Shown: positions 32,221 through 43,448 of the stretch, piece by piece
How the letters are laid out: each line of letters opens with the position of its first letter
Position numbering within the stretch: the stretch's first letter is position 1
Assembly: GCA_003427395.1 (NCBI GenBank)
Contig: BFEA01000020.1
Coordinates: 5,044,759-5,091,922, forward strand
Reading direction: 5' to 3'
DNA: 47,164 nucleotides
DNA from: Chara braunii
Lineage: Eukaryota; Streptophyta; Charophyceae; Charales; Characeae
Notes under the pieces: generated by a model
The model's input: the letters and a program-made list of their open reading frames with translations, nothing else
Told to the model about the DNA's origin: nothing
The model's database searches: none
Program-made: the position numbers and the translations under genes

Positions 32221-32652
32221 TGGTGTGATATCTATCCAGGCGTTTAGTTCCCGTGTCCGTTATCAGCACCCAGTACACCCTCTTCACCTCCTTGTGGTGA
32301 TTNGGTTTNTTGTTTCCAAGCAACNGTCTTCACGGCCCATCCANCTCCTTTACGGTCCATGCTNGTTTGNTGTGGNTGCAATCCCTGAACCTGGCCACTA
32401 TTTCAGCCAGGCGTCGTAGACAATGAGAGACATATCCAGGAGTGGCTTCGTTTCATATCAATACTGGCCAGATATAGAAAAAATAATAGTATTAGTAACC
32501 AGTGTTATAGGGAGGAGTGACAGACAAGGAGGAGAAGGTCCGTAAGAAGAATTGAGAGAGTTGAATAAGTAGGGGAGTATTAAGGGGGGGGGATTATATG
32601 TATCTAGACACTGAAGCAAGGCTACGTGCAAAAAGGAGGATGTAGTAGCAGG

Positions 32653-32682
<30 letters not shown>
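32653..32682. repeat. Run of 30 A
   Basis: A pure A30 tract follows GCAGG and is followed by CAATGAC. It could be the tail of a retroposed RNA on the plus strand, but I find no target-site duplication or known body upstream. Slippage growth is equally possible. Confidence 0.9.
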
Positions 32683-32683
<1 letters not shown>

Positions 32684-34940
32684 AATGACTCTTTCGAGGT
32701 TCTAGGGGAGGGGTGATTTGCACTAACTCAAGTTTCCACAGTAGTAGTACCAGCATCGGGAGAGGGATTTCACTGTGCCCCCACTGAACACCTGGTTGTG
32801 CCCATGCGACGCGTGTTGTTGTGTACTCCACGAAGGTACTGCGCTAGACCGTCGTTGTGTGTCTCTGTGCATCGTTGTGGGCTGTCGTGCCCTTGCTGAA
32901 AGGACTGCATTAGGTCACCTTTGATAACTTACGGCCTGTTTGAATATTGTAGTGACGAAATGTAGTGTGGCCTGTGGAACCACGAAGGGCATGGCAGATT
33001 CCCATCCCAAGGCAGCAAAGAATTTTTTTTCTTTTCTTCTCCTAGTCTTTGATGGAAGTTAGCTGTCTCAAGGCGTCATTAGTCTACATGTCTCATTCTC
33101 GATAGCTGCGGGTCGCGGGTTAAAACGCTACAACAGTTGCTATAAGTAATTAAGGTTGTTGTTCTTCTTTTTTTGGAAGGTGCCGCTGCTGCTAAATGCT
33201 CGAAGTACCAGTTTGCTGAAGATTTCCTCCTTCTGTTGAACTGATAATGAGGGCGACTGAGTTCTTAACAGCAGGATGCCATGTCTCAGCTGGTGTGGGT
33301 CGTGTTTCTCAGTGGTTGTACTAGGCTCTCTACTTAGGCCAAGTACCATAGGTTGTTCTGCTCGCTACAACCACTGTGCAGTCCCGCTGAGTCTTGTTGT
33401 TGGGCCTTACGGGTTTCGTGGTGCTCATTTATGTGCTACTCTGAGCAACTGTGGTACTTCCATTGCCTACTAAGGCCTTGACCCGGCTTTGGACTATGCA
33501 GGCCAGGCACGACAGCGATACTTGATTACTGTACACAGGTGTAGTGTGTACAGGTCAGCTGCTTTTTACTACATTTCGAATAAAGCATAGGGCGTGCTCT
33601 ATTCGAATCAAGCTTTTCTAGGCTGCACAGCGATAGATTGGCCTGAGGTAGCGAAATTCTAGACTAAGGAAACGGCTAGCTGCCGTAAAAAGGGAGGGTG
33701 GTTTGATCGTTTGTACTACGTTTTGGCTGTACCATGCTAAGTTGTTGAGCAAATACCGCTGATGCACTTGCTGGATGGAATGGTGACCGATGCTTCGTTA
33801 TGGCTTTGAGCGCTAGTACGATGTCCAGTTGTTGCATATTACTGTCAAGGATGCGGAAAACTTGCTGGAGGCCTAGGTCGGACCCTGCTGGTTGAGCTCG
33901 TATCAGGCGGATTACTACTTTGACTGCACCCTGGTCAGCTGTTGAACTCGACGGGTTGAGAGAGTGACCAGGCCCTTGCAGACGGGTTACTACTGTTGCG
34001 GGAACAAGCTGCCACTACCCACAGGCTGTGCGCTGCTTCCCACCGAGGACCTCTGCGGGGCTGGCTGCTGAGGGCCTCCTAGTCCCTGCTGGTGTATTCT
34101 GCAAGCCTACAGTGCGCTAGGCGCACACTACTACTGTTGCTTGTCGTTGGGGTTGCTGAGTACTCGACGACGACTGCAGCGGGCCGCGCTGTTGCTGAGT
34201 TGGGCTCAGGTGGAGTGCTATCACTGTACTAGGCGTTGTTTAGAGTACTGTTGCTGAATAGAACACTGTTCCATATTAGGAACAGCGGCGACATAGGCTT
34301 AAGAAGGGAGGCTCAGTGAGAGCGGCGACTGTGGTGACGTTGAGGGCGAGATCAAAACCTTGTCAGGGGTCTTATCGCTGCAGTTTGGAGGTTCACCAGG
34401 AGGCTTACTGCTGTAGTTTGGAGATTCTTTAGGGGGCTGTTACCCTACACATCAGCGGTGATCTGACTGTCGCGTTCGCACTGCGCTTCATTGGTTGCCA
34501 TTGCGGGGCCCTCAGGCGTACCGAGATGACGAGGCCCTCTCACTGTGAGTTGAGTGCACCTCTCTGGGATCTCGAGAGTCTGAACCTTCTACCTTTTTCC
34601 TTCTTACTCTCAGTCTAGTCTGAGGCTACGAGAGGAAGGCGGCAGGCGGGATCGCAACCCGTAGGTCCGCGCCAAGGCCTCTGTGGGAGGTTGCCCCACC
34701 GAGTGCGGGAGCTCTGCCGGAACCCAGGCGGGGTTCTGGAGGCAGGGAACTTCAGGTATAATCTCGCTAACCTGTGTGATCCCTTCCCCTACTTGCTACC
34801 CCCTGGGTATCTTAATATAATACTATNTCAGGTTACTACTTTTTATTTTGTTNTGTGTGTCAGGACATGCATTGTGGAAAGTTAAATGAACAGCTATATA
34901 TGAGTGCTCAGATAATCTTTGAGGGAAGTCAGAAGGAATG
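32683..34940. other. No gene recognised
   Basis: No long open frame or known RNA. TGCTG and TACTACTGTTGC words recur at 33880-34250. Probably untranslated sequence of the outer element, lying before its polypurine tract. Confidence 0.5.
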
Positions 34941-34967
34941 AATGGGGGAGAAGGTGGGAGAAAGAGG
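34941..34967 (+). promoter_or_regulatory. Polypurine tract before outer 3' LTR
   Basis: GGGGGAGAAGGTGGGAGAAAG is almost pure purine and ends a few bases before the LTR start TGCTTTGACC at 34974. The third LTR is preceded by a related tract (43420-43440) with the same GGGGGA and GGGAGGAAGG words, which supports the boundary. Confidence 0.6.
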
Positions 34968-34973
34968 TTTGCA

Positions 34974-37900
34974 TGCTTTGACCAGGGTCAACCCAAGGCT
35001 GAGCTCCTCTAAGTTCATGTGGGCTCAGTGATGTGTTTTGTTTATGTTTGTTGGGCTGACTGCATGATTTTGAGGGCTGGACCTATCCTAAGTTGGACGG
35101 ACCAGTCGCTGTTTCTTTCTGGGNTTTCTGAACAGGAGGACGGGCGCCCTAAGTTGGGAGGTCTCAAAATCCTGGTGTTTCTTTTGTGGGTTGCTGAAAA
35201 CGGAGCTGGGAACACTCTAAGTTGCGTGGACTCAGTTTTGTGTATGNTTTTTTCTGAGGGGGACACAGGCATGAGGCTGAGCGTACCCTTAAGTTAGGGC
35301 GTCTCAGTCATAAGCCATGAACACAAAGGTCAACCAAAGTATACAACTTTGATACATACTATATGAACCTATATCATCTGGCAGACCGGGCACCCTAAGT
35401 GGGGAAAGCCAGTTAGTAAGTCAGGTAGAACAAGAAGAGGAGGAAAGATATGAAGAATATAACGAAGGTAACCTGGGCAGGCTGAGCGTACCCTTAAGTT
35501 AGGGCGGCTCGGTCCTATGCTCGTAATAAGACAAAGGATCAGCGAGTTAGTATAAATTTGTTTTATTTTCCCTTCTAAACACAAGGCAGGGTTGGATGTC
35601 TCCCTAATTTGGGTAGGTCTGACCCTCTGTCTAATAAGAGAGAAACACATATAGTCTGTGCATGTATCAATGGTTATTTTTATATGATTGTCGTTACAGA
35701 GGCTAAGCGTACCCTTAAGTTAGGGCAGCTTAGTCATACGTCGTTGTACTTTGTTCAGACAGTTCCTGTCTTATGTAACTATAATTGTTTAGGCCANCTA
35801 GGCGTACCCTTAAGTTAGGGCGGCCTGGTGATAGGCTCTTGTCGTTGATGTGATGTAGGTTGGACGTACCCTTAAGTTAGGGCGGTCTGACCATTCGTCG
35901 TTCGTACTTGTGTGTAGGTTGGACATACCCTTAAGTTAGGGCGGTCTTCGTGCTTGTTCTAGGCAGGTTAGGCACACCCCTAAGTTGGGGCAGTCTAATC
36001 CTATGCCCTATGTAACTTGTGTAAGGCTGGCTAGACATACCCTTAAGTTAGGGCAGTCTAGTCTTATGCTTCATGTCGTCAGTATAAGCAGAAGCCAGGC
36101 ATACCCTTAAGTTAGGGCGGTCTGGTCACATGTTTTATGTCTAGAGTTTACTTGGAGTTGGGCATACCCTTAAGTTAGGGCAGTCCAGTTGTGCGTACTC
36201 TTACTTGTTTACTTAGGCAGGTTGGACATACCCTTAAGTTAGGGCCTTGTCTGATCCTATGCCATAAGTGAGGGGGTTATTGAAAGGGAACAACTGAGTG
36301 ATCTAACGAACTACCNNGGCAAATGTATNTGGGATTGTGAGAGATGNATGCTCATGNATGATTGTAGGGTCTCACTTGGGGTGTCTTTTNGATAGGCTAG
36401 TTGCTTTAGATGCTCGCCAAGTGCTGGAGCNATAGGTAGGTCAGATGNATGTGGGGAGGGAAAACTTGGGATGAGGATGGGACTGACCCTGCTAGGAGTT
36501 AGGCCCAATGCTAGCCCACGGTCTCATCTAGAGATCGTATTGNCTGTCTTTTGAGTCTGAATCGTCAAGCAGATGTCNGACGTTAGTCCCAAGTATAGTT
36601 GCATTNTCTTTCTGCTTTTTCAGCTTNGTATAAATCTTGGCANCCTCNTGTTCCTATGGGAAGCGCTNCCNNAATTTTTACAAATCTGANAAAGTTAGTC
36701 ATTTTTGGGCTCTTAGAAATTNNGAAAANACACTTTTCCTACGGGAAGCGCTGCCGAAATTTCGTGAAGTTTGGGGAGTTAGAATATTTTTNAGTTAGGA
36801 GTTGCTTAGCAGATCCTAACTGATTAGAGGAGGTGTTCAACTAATTGGTACTAGTGGAGGAGCTAGAGTACGACTAAGGGGAATGATCTCCCCTTGGCAC
36901 AGACGTAAGTAGTACTCTTCGTTGGCCTGTACTGTGATGCAGGTTGTTGTGCTATCACTTGAGCACCTGATCTGATCAGGCTATTCCTTCAGAGAGGTTA
37001 TTCCTCTGTTATCACTGACAACAGGTCGGTTGCCGATTCGTCGGTCTACGACTCGAACCCAATTCACCCTCAATACTCATCCTAAAAAGGCTTTAGCCCT
37101 GGTAATTTTATCTGTTTTTGTTAAGGTTTCACCCAGACTTTTATTGAATGGCCATTTAACAGAAGTATTGAGTACTTAATTATGGTTGGTTGGCTGGAGG
37201 TCGGGGCTTGTATAGCTAAAGCGAAGGGTATGAGTGGAGAGGTTGGTTGGAGTTGACCCCATGTAGCATGTGGGTCTTTGCTTGATATCGTGGTGTGATT
37301 GCAGGTATGTATGGAAGAGTCTCGATTGATTCATGTTGAGTGGTATTGCGTGGATTCAGATGGGCAGACCACACAATTGTCGTGAGAGTGAACTACCCCA
37401 CAACCCTTGTATTTGAGTGAGACTGTTCTACCCTCATTCTATTGAGGTGATAATCTAAGTAGGCGTACGCTTGGATGACCCCCACAGGGTTAGTCCCGGC
37501 GGTGCCTCTTCTAATTATATTAAGAGTACTTGTTTTTTTTCCCTTGTTGAAAATTTATTTTAGTGGAACGATACACTTCCGGGCGGAAGGGTTAGCGTGT
37601 CGCTGGTGATGCGCCAGACAACTCACCACCGCTCCAAATTCCTTCCTGCCCTAGGAGCCGTCTTACCCCGCACCCTTTGGGACACCTCAGGGTGCAGAAG
37701 ACGGAAAGGTCGCAGGCCGATTTTGCGCCCATTAAAAGGTTACCCCCCCCTTAGCGTGCGCTTTAGCCAACGCCTGAGCGTCGGGAGCCACCCCATGGCC
37801 CAGAATAGGCCATTCGGGTATGGGCACCACATAATGCGCTGTCATCACTTTTATTTGCGTAGGACTGCATTATAAATCGGTATGCGTGGGTCCTACGTTC

Positions 37901-38484
37901 ACGCGATCTTATATTAAACCTCGCGCAAGGCAGTTACCGACTTCCACTAAGTAGAGTTATGGGTCGGATACTGAAGGGACTAGGAGTGTTGTTGTGTTGT
38001 GGTGTTATTTGTGGAGATTGTTGTGTGTGTGTTCGTATGTTATGCATGGGTAAGCGTGGGTGTTCTAGTGTAACGTGTGGGTGTGTAGTGCATCCTAGTC
38101 GACCGGCGCCGAATCGTGCCTGGGACTTCAGCCCCCCAGTACGACAACTCGTGTACACGTTCGATTTCGGGCGTTCGACCGCGCGTACCCCCTATGCTAC
38201 AGCGAACGAGAAACGCCCTCGGTTGGGCCACCTCTGCAATTGCATATGAAAAACTTTCACATGTGGTTCAGTAGCTCGGCAGGGATACACCCACCTAAGG
38301 GATGGTGACAGCTCCCGCAGGTGGAGGTAGCGGTGCCTCGCGTGACTCTGTCTTATCGTAGGGACTCGCGAGAGGTACGACTGGCGCACTCGGCCGGAGC
38401 GGCAAACGCTCTCCACGACAAGTCCTGCACAATCCTGCGTGACGCGGCCGGGAGGGTCCCCGTGCGGGACCGATGCGCTCGACA
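34974..38484 (+). repeat. 3' LTR of outer element
   Basis: From 35366 to 38476 it matches the left LTR. The extra left part (34974-35365) holds four or five more hairpin units of the same kind, and its first bases TGCTTTGACCAGGGTCAACC match the start of the third LTR (43449). The end is placed at CTCGACA because this word is shared with the third LTR; it is not proven. Segments identical to the left LTR down to N positions suggest that the two copies were not assembled independently. Confidence 0.75.
34985..36255 (+). repeat. Tandem covarying hairpins, about 16 units
   Basis: This is the same array as in the left LTR with extra units at its 5' side. The extra units are more varied: arms GCTGAGC with GGGCTCAG near 34997, and CTGGACC with GGACCAG near 35075. 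The TAAGTT loop is kept while the core stem changes. Confidence 0.8.
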
Positions 38485-39049
38485 CCGCGTCGGAGCACGG
38501 ACCGAAGAGGTCAATGTGCGCGGAAGTGGCGGGGTCCGTAGGACGTGACTGTCCTCATTTTCCACTTGGAGAGCGTCGATAACCTAAGGGAGAACATTCC
38601 GAGTAGGTTGTGGGGCTGCAGATTGGGGGCAGCAGGGGACGCTGCGAGCACGCTGCCCGCCACCTGCCGATTGCTGTGAAAGGTTTGAGTGTGAGTATGT
38701 TGTGGGACCCTGCGGGATAATAAACTCGCCCGCATAAAAAGGCACCAGGAGGGAGGCCGCGGGCCGCTTGAATATCCGCTGCTACTACGCCGGGCCTGCT
38801 TTCACCTAGGCTGTGCTTTAAGGTGATAGCAGGACCTCGCCCTCTCCACTCTTTGAAAGATCGGGGTAAGCCAAGGGTGTCGAGTGCGGGTTGCGCATTC
38901 CCATGGCTGGCCGGGCAGCGCTCCGCGACACTGGGTGAAGTGACACCACCACAGAGACGGGCGCTAGGGCAGACAGCCTGGGAGTTGGCAACGAGAAGGG
39001 GAAAATGTGAGTAGTGGGAGGAACCTGGACGCGAATTCGCACCGAGTAC
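38485..39049. other. Flank of outer 3' LTR, no gene
   Basis: GC-rich sequence without a long frame or known RNA. I searched for a target-site duplication against the left flank; none can be seen because the left LTR is clipped. Confidence 0.5.
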
Positions 39050-40700
39050 ATCAACAAAAGGAAAAGTCGGAGATGGCGAGGAGGCTGGTAAGGCGCAGTG
39101 GGAAAGAGACAGCTCACAGGACTCTGAACGGGTTTAGGTGGGGAGAGAGTCGATTCCTGGGTTATGACCCCGGGCGAATCGATTGATGAGGTTAGTTTGG
39201 CGGCTGGAGCAGTGTTTTAGAAGTTAGGAAATAAAAGAGCTGCGCGGGATAAGGCGATGGATGAGAAGAGGTGAAGGAGAGAAGAGGGCATGACTCGCCT
39301 GATTCGTGGCAGAATCATGCGAGAAAGAATGTGAATCTAATGTCTTAGACTTGGGCGAATTCGAATCCGGGATCAGGTTAGCATGAAAATTAGTAAAGAG
39401 TTAGTGAGAGAATAGACAGCGCGGAGGTGGACAAATCTGGCACGTTTTCAAGCCAGATGCGTTCAAAGTTTGGAGATGGTGAAGAGGTTGGTTGGGCGCA
39501 GTCGGGGATGGAATCAGTCGGGGAGAAGGGCGTTCCTACCGTTTTGGGAGTGGGCGAACCCGATTGTGGAGTCAGAATAGGGGGATAGTTGGCAGAATGA
39601 TAGTTAGTAAAGGGAGGATGTGCGTGGAGTTATGGCGGACAGTGGGAGTGGTAAGTAAGGAAAGAGATAACTCGTCCGTTTCTCAACGAAAACGGGCGGG
39701 GAAAGATGAGATTCCGTTGTTTTTTTATGGGGCGACTTCAATGGAATCGTTAGTTCTCGAATTAGTGGAGTAGGATTAGAGTTAGTAGATAGAAAGGCTG
39801 CGCAGTGCATGGCAGAAAATGATAACGAGAAGGGGAATGTTGAATTAGGAATGTATATGCCCGCGTTTTAGCGGAAGATTCATTATAAATTTGTCCATTG
39901 CGTCGAGCAACGAGGCATGGGGTCGGCCATGAGGACAGATACCTACCTGATTGGTCGGTGCGTCTCTCCTCCCAATGATCCAAGTTGGAGACTTGTCGAG
40001 TGGCCGTTGCGCTGGCCGTGGAGGTAAGGACTAACCCGTTTGAGAGAGCCATAGAAGGCGGCAAGCGATCAGCAACAGAAAGAGAACGTATGGCGGGAGT
40101 GACGAAGGAGTAAAGGAGGAGCCGAGTGTCTCGCTCGTTTTCGAACGGAATCAAGCAAGGAAGGGGTCGTTTCGGGGGTTTTGGTGGATGGCATGTCCGA
40201 TGGCGGCACCCGTTTATGCTCTAGAGCAATGGGTTGGGCACTACGATCGTGAAAGGCTATGCGAAGGTGAGAGAGTGAGGATATGGCGGGTAGGAGAACA
40301 CGTAGTTCGCCTGATTCTTAACAGAATGGAGCGAACCAGGAGTTGATCCGGGGGTTTTCAGGGCGGGCGACCCCGGATCCGGAGTCGGACTAGTGCGAGG
40401 AAGGGTGTAGTAGAAGCTAGGAAGAAAAGTGGTGCACCTAGCTATGGAGAAGGAGAAGGAGGGGACAGGCATTTCTCGCTTGATTCCGCGCGAATTTAAG
40501 AAGAGAGAGATGGTGAACAAAGATTCTTGGATGAGGCAAATCAGATGGTGGAGTCAGTTCGACAGTAGGACGATTGTGAAGCGAGGGTGATGAGAAAAGT
40601 GCTGCGTGGGAAGAGCAGTGAAAAAAGGGGATGAATCTACCCGGATTTTAGCGAGAGATTCATTCTCATTTCACGTATCAGGTGAGGAGCAGGGAGACAA
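39050..40700 (+). repeat. Degenerate tandem repeat, unit about 165-215 bases
   Basis: Landmark words (AGTTAGTA or AAGCTAGGAA followed by AAAAG-GCTGCGCGG-like sequence, a TATGGCGGA word and a GAGAAGGGG stretch) recur near 39220, 39390, 39605, 39785, 40060, 40410 and 40575. Each unit also tends to contain a GGCGAAC-CCGGATC-type word. The repeat also occurs at 31440-32220. It looks like an old satellite-like array. Confidence 0.55.
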
Positions 40701-41180
40701 AAGCGGAGCGATCTAGCTTACCTGGTAGTCGGACTCACGCTAGAGAATTATAGTAGCCACCTCACTACTCGCTTGCTGCATTTGCTTTGCACAAGGCAAC
40801 AGTGCTCATTGTAGTGACCATATCTGCCCTCAACAATCTTCACATTGTTTACTCGCATGTATAAAGGGAAGGTCTGCAGGAAAAAATGCTTGGAGAGCTT
40901 AAAGACAGGAACGACGATCAGGGACAAAAAGAAAGGGGAAAAGGTACCTACCGGCGCAGTTGCTTACGGCCACTTTCTGCAAAGAGCAGAACTGAAGATA
41001 CCTTCCGTATATGTGAAGAACATGCTTGCAGGGTGGAGTGAACCCGACCTTGTACGTCGATGAGTGGCAAGCCGAGCCGTATGATCTTGATCAGGATCAC
41101 TGTCGGTTGCCCTCCCGACTATAGCGCTGGTCACACTGCCGCGCGCGGCGGTTCCACACCCAGACGCAAAGTAAATTTTG
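40701..41180. other. No gene recognised
   Basis: A 72-codon frame at 40845-41063 has no known motif. The stretch lies between the degenerate repeat and the inverted LTR fragment. Confidence 0.5.
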
Positions 41181-41470
41181 TGTCGGACCTCACAGTCGTG
41201 TCACGCAGGAGTCCTTTTGTCAACCGTAACAAAACACCACTCCGACCGTGCGCGCGTGCTATACCTCTCGCGACTCCCTACGACAGGTTAGGGATCCCCC
41301 GAGGTACAACATACCTCCACCGGCGGGAGCTGTCACCATCCCTTAGGTGGGTGTATCCCTGCTGAGCTACTGACCCACGTGAGAAGGCTTTTACATGCAA
41401 TCGCAGAGGTAGGCTAGCCGAGGGTGTTTTCTCGATCGTCGTAGCATAGGCATACGCGCGGTAGAACGCC
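41181..41470 (-). repeat. Inverted fragment of LTR tail
   Basis: On the minus strand this matches the last 300 bases of the LTR family: the CCCTATGCTAC word, the AACGCCCTCGG word, the TAGCTCAGCAGGGATAC word, CACCTAAGGGATGGTGACAG and the CTCGCGAGAGGTA word. Upstream LTR sequence in that orientation (beyond 41470) is no longer recognisable. It is a fourth, diverged copy. Confidence 0.8.
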
Positions 41471-42690
41471 TTAAGACTGACATGTATATCTTGACCCGAG
41501 GTGCTAACTTCCCCGGACCAACTATCTAATCAGGTCGACCTTTCCGGACAGTCTTCCACGCTTAGTTAACTAGGACAATGACTCTATGTCTCCTTTGTTA
41601 AACTTATGAGAAAAGCCAGAGTCAAGCCCCTTTATAATCTCTCATTTTCAAAGAATCCTAGGCCAATGACTTCCTAAGCTCTGACCAGCTTACGATCTCA
41701 TTCACAGGTATATATATAAGTATGAATGTAAGTCAGGGGAGCTGAATGAGCGGTAGACCTCACTTTCACGATTGCCGTGTTCCGTGTCCGAATATACCAG
41801 ACGATCCCAAATTCAAACGATAGTTCAGATGCCCAACACCTGTGCAGATGCAAGAAATCACATACATGCATACAAATGCAGACACAGAATGCACTACAAG
41901 CGTCAACCTTTAACCCATTCATAGCAAGTCCCTCACGCTCCAAAACCTTGAAAAACAACATTCTTTCTTAATCCTGACTCCTTTTACCCAGCCCTTCACA
42001 TTTTCAAAGACCTCCGAGTGTGATTTGGACAATTTAGACATAGATTTAAGAGAAATATCTATCCGTTTTTTTCTTATTTCTTGTCTTACGTGTGAGTATC
42101 AAGCCATGTGGAAGTTGAGTCGGAGTTCTACCGACCTGTTATCCAATGATAACAAAATTTGCAGTTCCTTACTGATTCCTTCCGTAGTCCTCTCCAAGAG
42201 TGATGAACTTGTAGACATAGCACAGTCCGAAAGAATCTTAACGTCTTCTCTCCGATGTTGGGATCTATAAGATCTCTTCTAGACTTGTGACCCAAAATTC
42301 GGTGTTCATCGTCGACCTATCGCTTAACTTCTACCCTCATCTAACTGCCAATCCATTGCCCGGTCGGTCCAGGCGACGAACAAAGTTCATCCCCAGTCTC
42401 TTCGTCTCAGCGTTTCTACTTAGTTTTTCCATTTTCAAAGGTTAATTATAAGTTTCATGTCCCTAGTAATCACAAGCAATACCATCCATTTCCATTTAGA
42501 GAGGAATCACATGATAAAGATCAAATCAAATTGTCAAAGGGTGATAAGTCTCTCTGGGTCAAGATCTCACTTATCCTTCCTTCCTTAAATCAGCGAGTTA
42601 GTAATGGACTGAATCAATTATATGGAAATAAATATCCGGTGATAGATCAGGATACACTCAAACTTTTATTAGTATATGGCTTTGAGAGTA
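41471..42690. other. No gene recognised
   Basis: Balanced to AT-rich sequence with short frames only. The left part may be the unrecognisable remainder of the inverted LTR. Confidence 0.5.
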
Positions 42691-42691
42691 G

Positions 42692-43410
42692 ATGGTGGTA
42701 AGGCATGCTTCTTGGAGCCTCGCTCCTCTTACCACCTAGTGTATACGTTAATATGACGATAAGGCAGGCTTCTCTTATCGCGTAATATATGTAGCATTAC
42801 GATGGTAAGGCAGGTTTCCCAGAGCCTCGCTCCTCTTACCACCTAGTATATATGTTGATATGGCGATAAGGCAGACTTCTTAGAGTCTCGCTTCTCTTAT
42901 CCCCTAATACATTGTATTACGGTGGTAAGGTAGGCTTCTCGGAGCCAAGATTCTCTTACCACCTAGTATATATATATTAATATGGCGATAAGGCAGGCTT
43001 CTCAGAGCCTCGCTCCTCTTATCGCCTAGTATATAGTAGTATGGTGGTAAGGCAGGCTTCCCGGAGCCTCGCTCCTCTTACCACCTAGTATATATGTTAA
43101 TATGGCGATAAGGCAGACTTCTTAGAACCTCGCTCCTCTTATCGCCTAGTATATAGTAGCATGGTGGTAAGGCAGGCTTCCCGGAGCCTCGCTCCTCTTA
43201 CCACCTNGGCAGACTTCTTAGAACCTCGCTCCTCTTATCGCCTAGTATATAGTAGCATGGTGGTAAGGCAGGCTTCCCGGAGCCTCGCTCCTCTTACCAC
43301 CTGGTATATATGTTAATATGGCGATAAGGCAGGCTTCTTAAAGCCTTGTTTCTCTTATCGCCTAGTATATCTAGCATTACGGTGGTAAGGCAGGCTTCCC
43401 AGAGTCTAAG
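42692..43410 (+). repeat. Array of hairpins with two alternating arm types
   Basis: About 13 units of about 43 bases with TA-rich spacers (TAGTATATA...). Odd units have arms GGTGGTAAG and CTTACCACC (for example 43043-43051 with 43077-43085). Even units have GGCGATAAG and CTTATCGCC (42984-42992 with 43018-43026). An inner stem AGGCT/AGCCT becomes AGACT/AGTCT in the unit at 42873-42888. One N at 43207 sits where an even unit has lost its left arm. Confidence 0.9.
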
Positions 43411-43448
43411 GGATGAACTGGGGGAATGCGGGAGGAAGGCAGACTCCA

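Larger units (their letters stand above)
2302..38484 (+). mobile_element. Outer Ty3/gypsy retrotransposon with nested insertion
   Basis: Long direct repeats at 2302-5412 and 35366-38476 lie exactly 33,064 bases apart at both ends and enclose gag, protease, RT, RNase H and integrase in that order on the plus strand, the Ty3/gypsy order. Integrase carries the GPY/F motif and no clear chromodomain. A second Gag-like ORF follows integrase. Removing the nested element (8943-22888, about 13.9 kb) leaves an element of about 22 kb. The left LTR lacks about 390 bases that the right LTR has (34974-35365), so the true 5' end and target-site duplication are lost. Every gene is broken, so the copy is not autonomous now. 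Confidence 0.85.
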
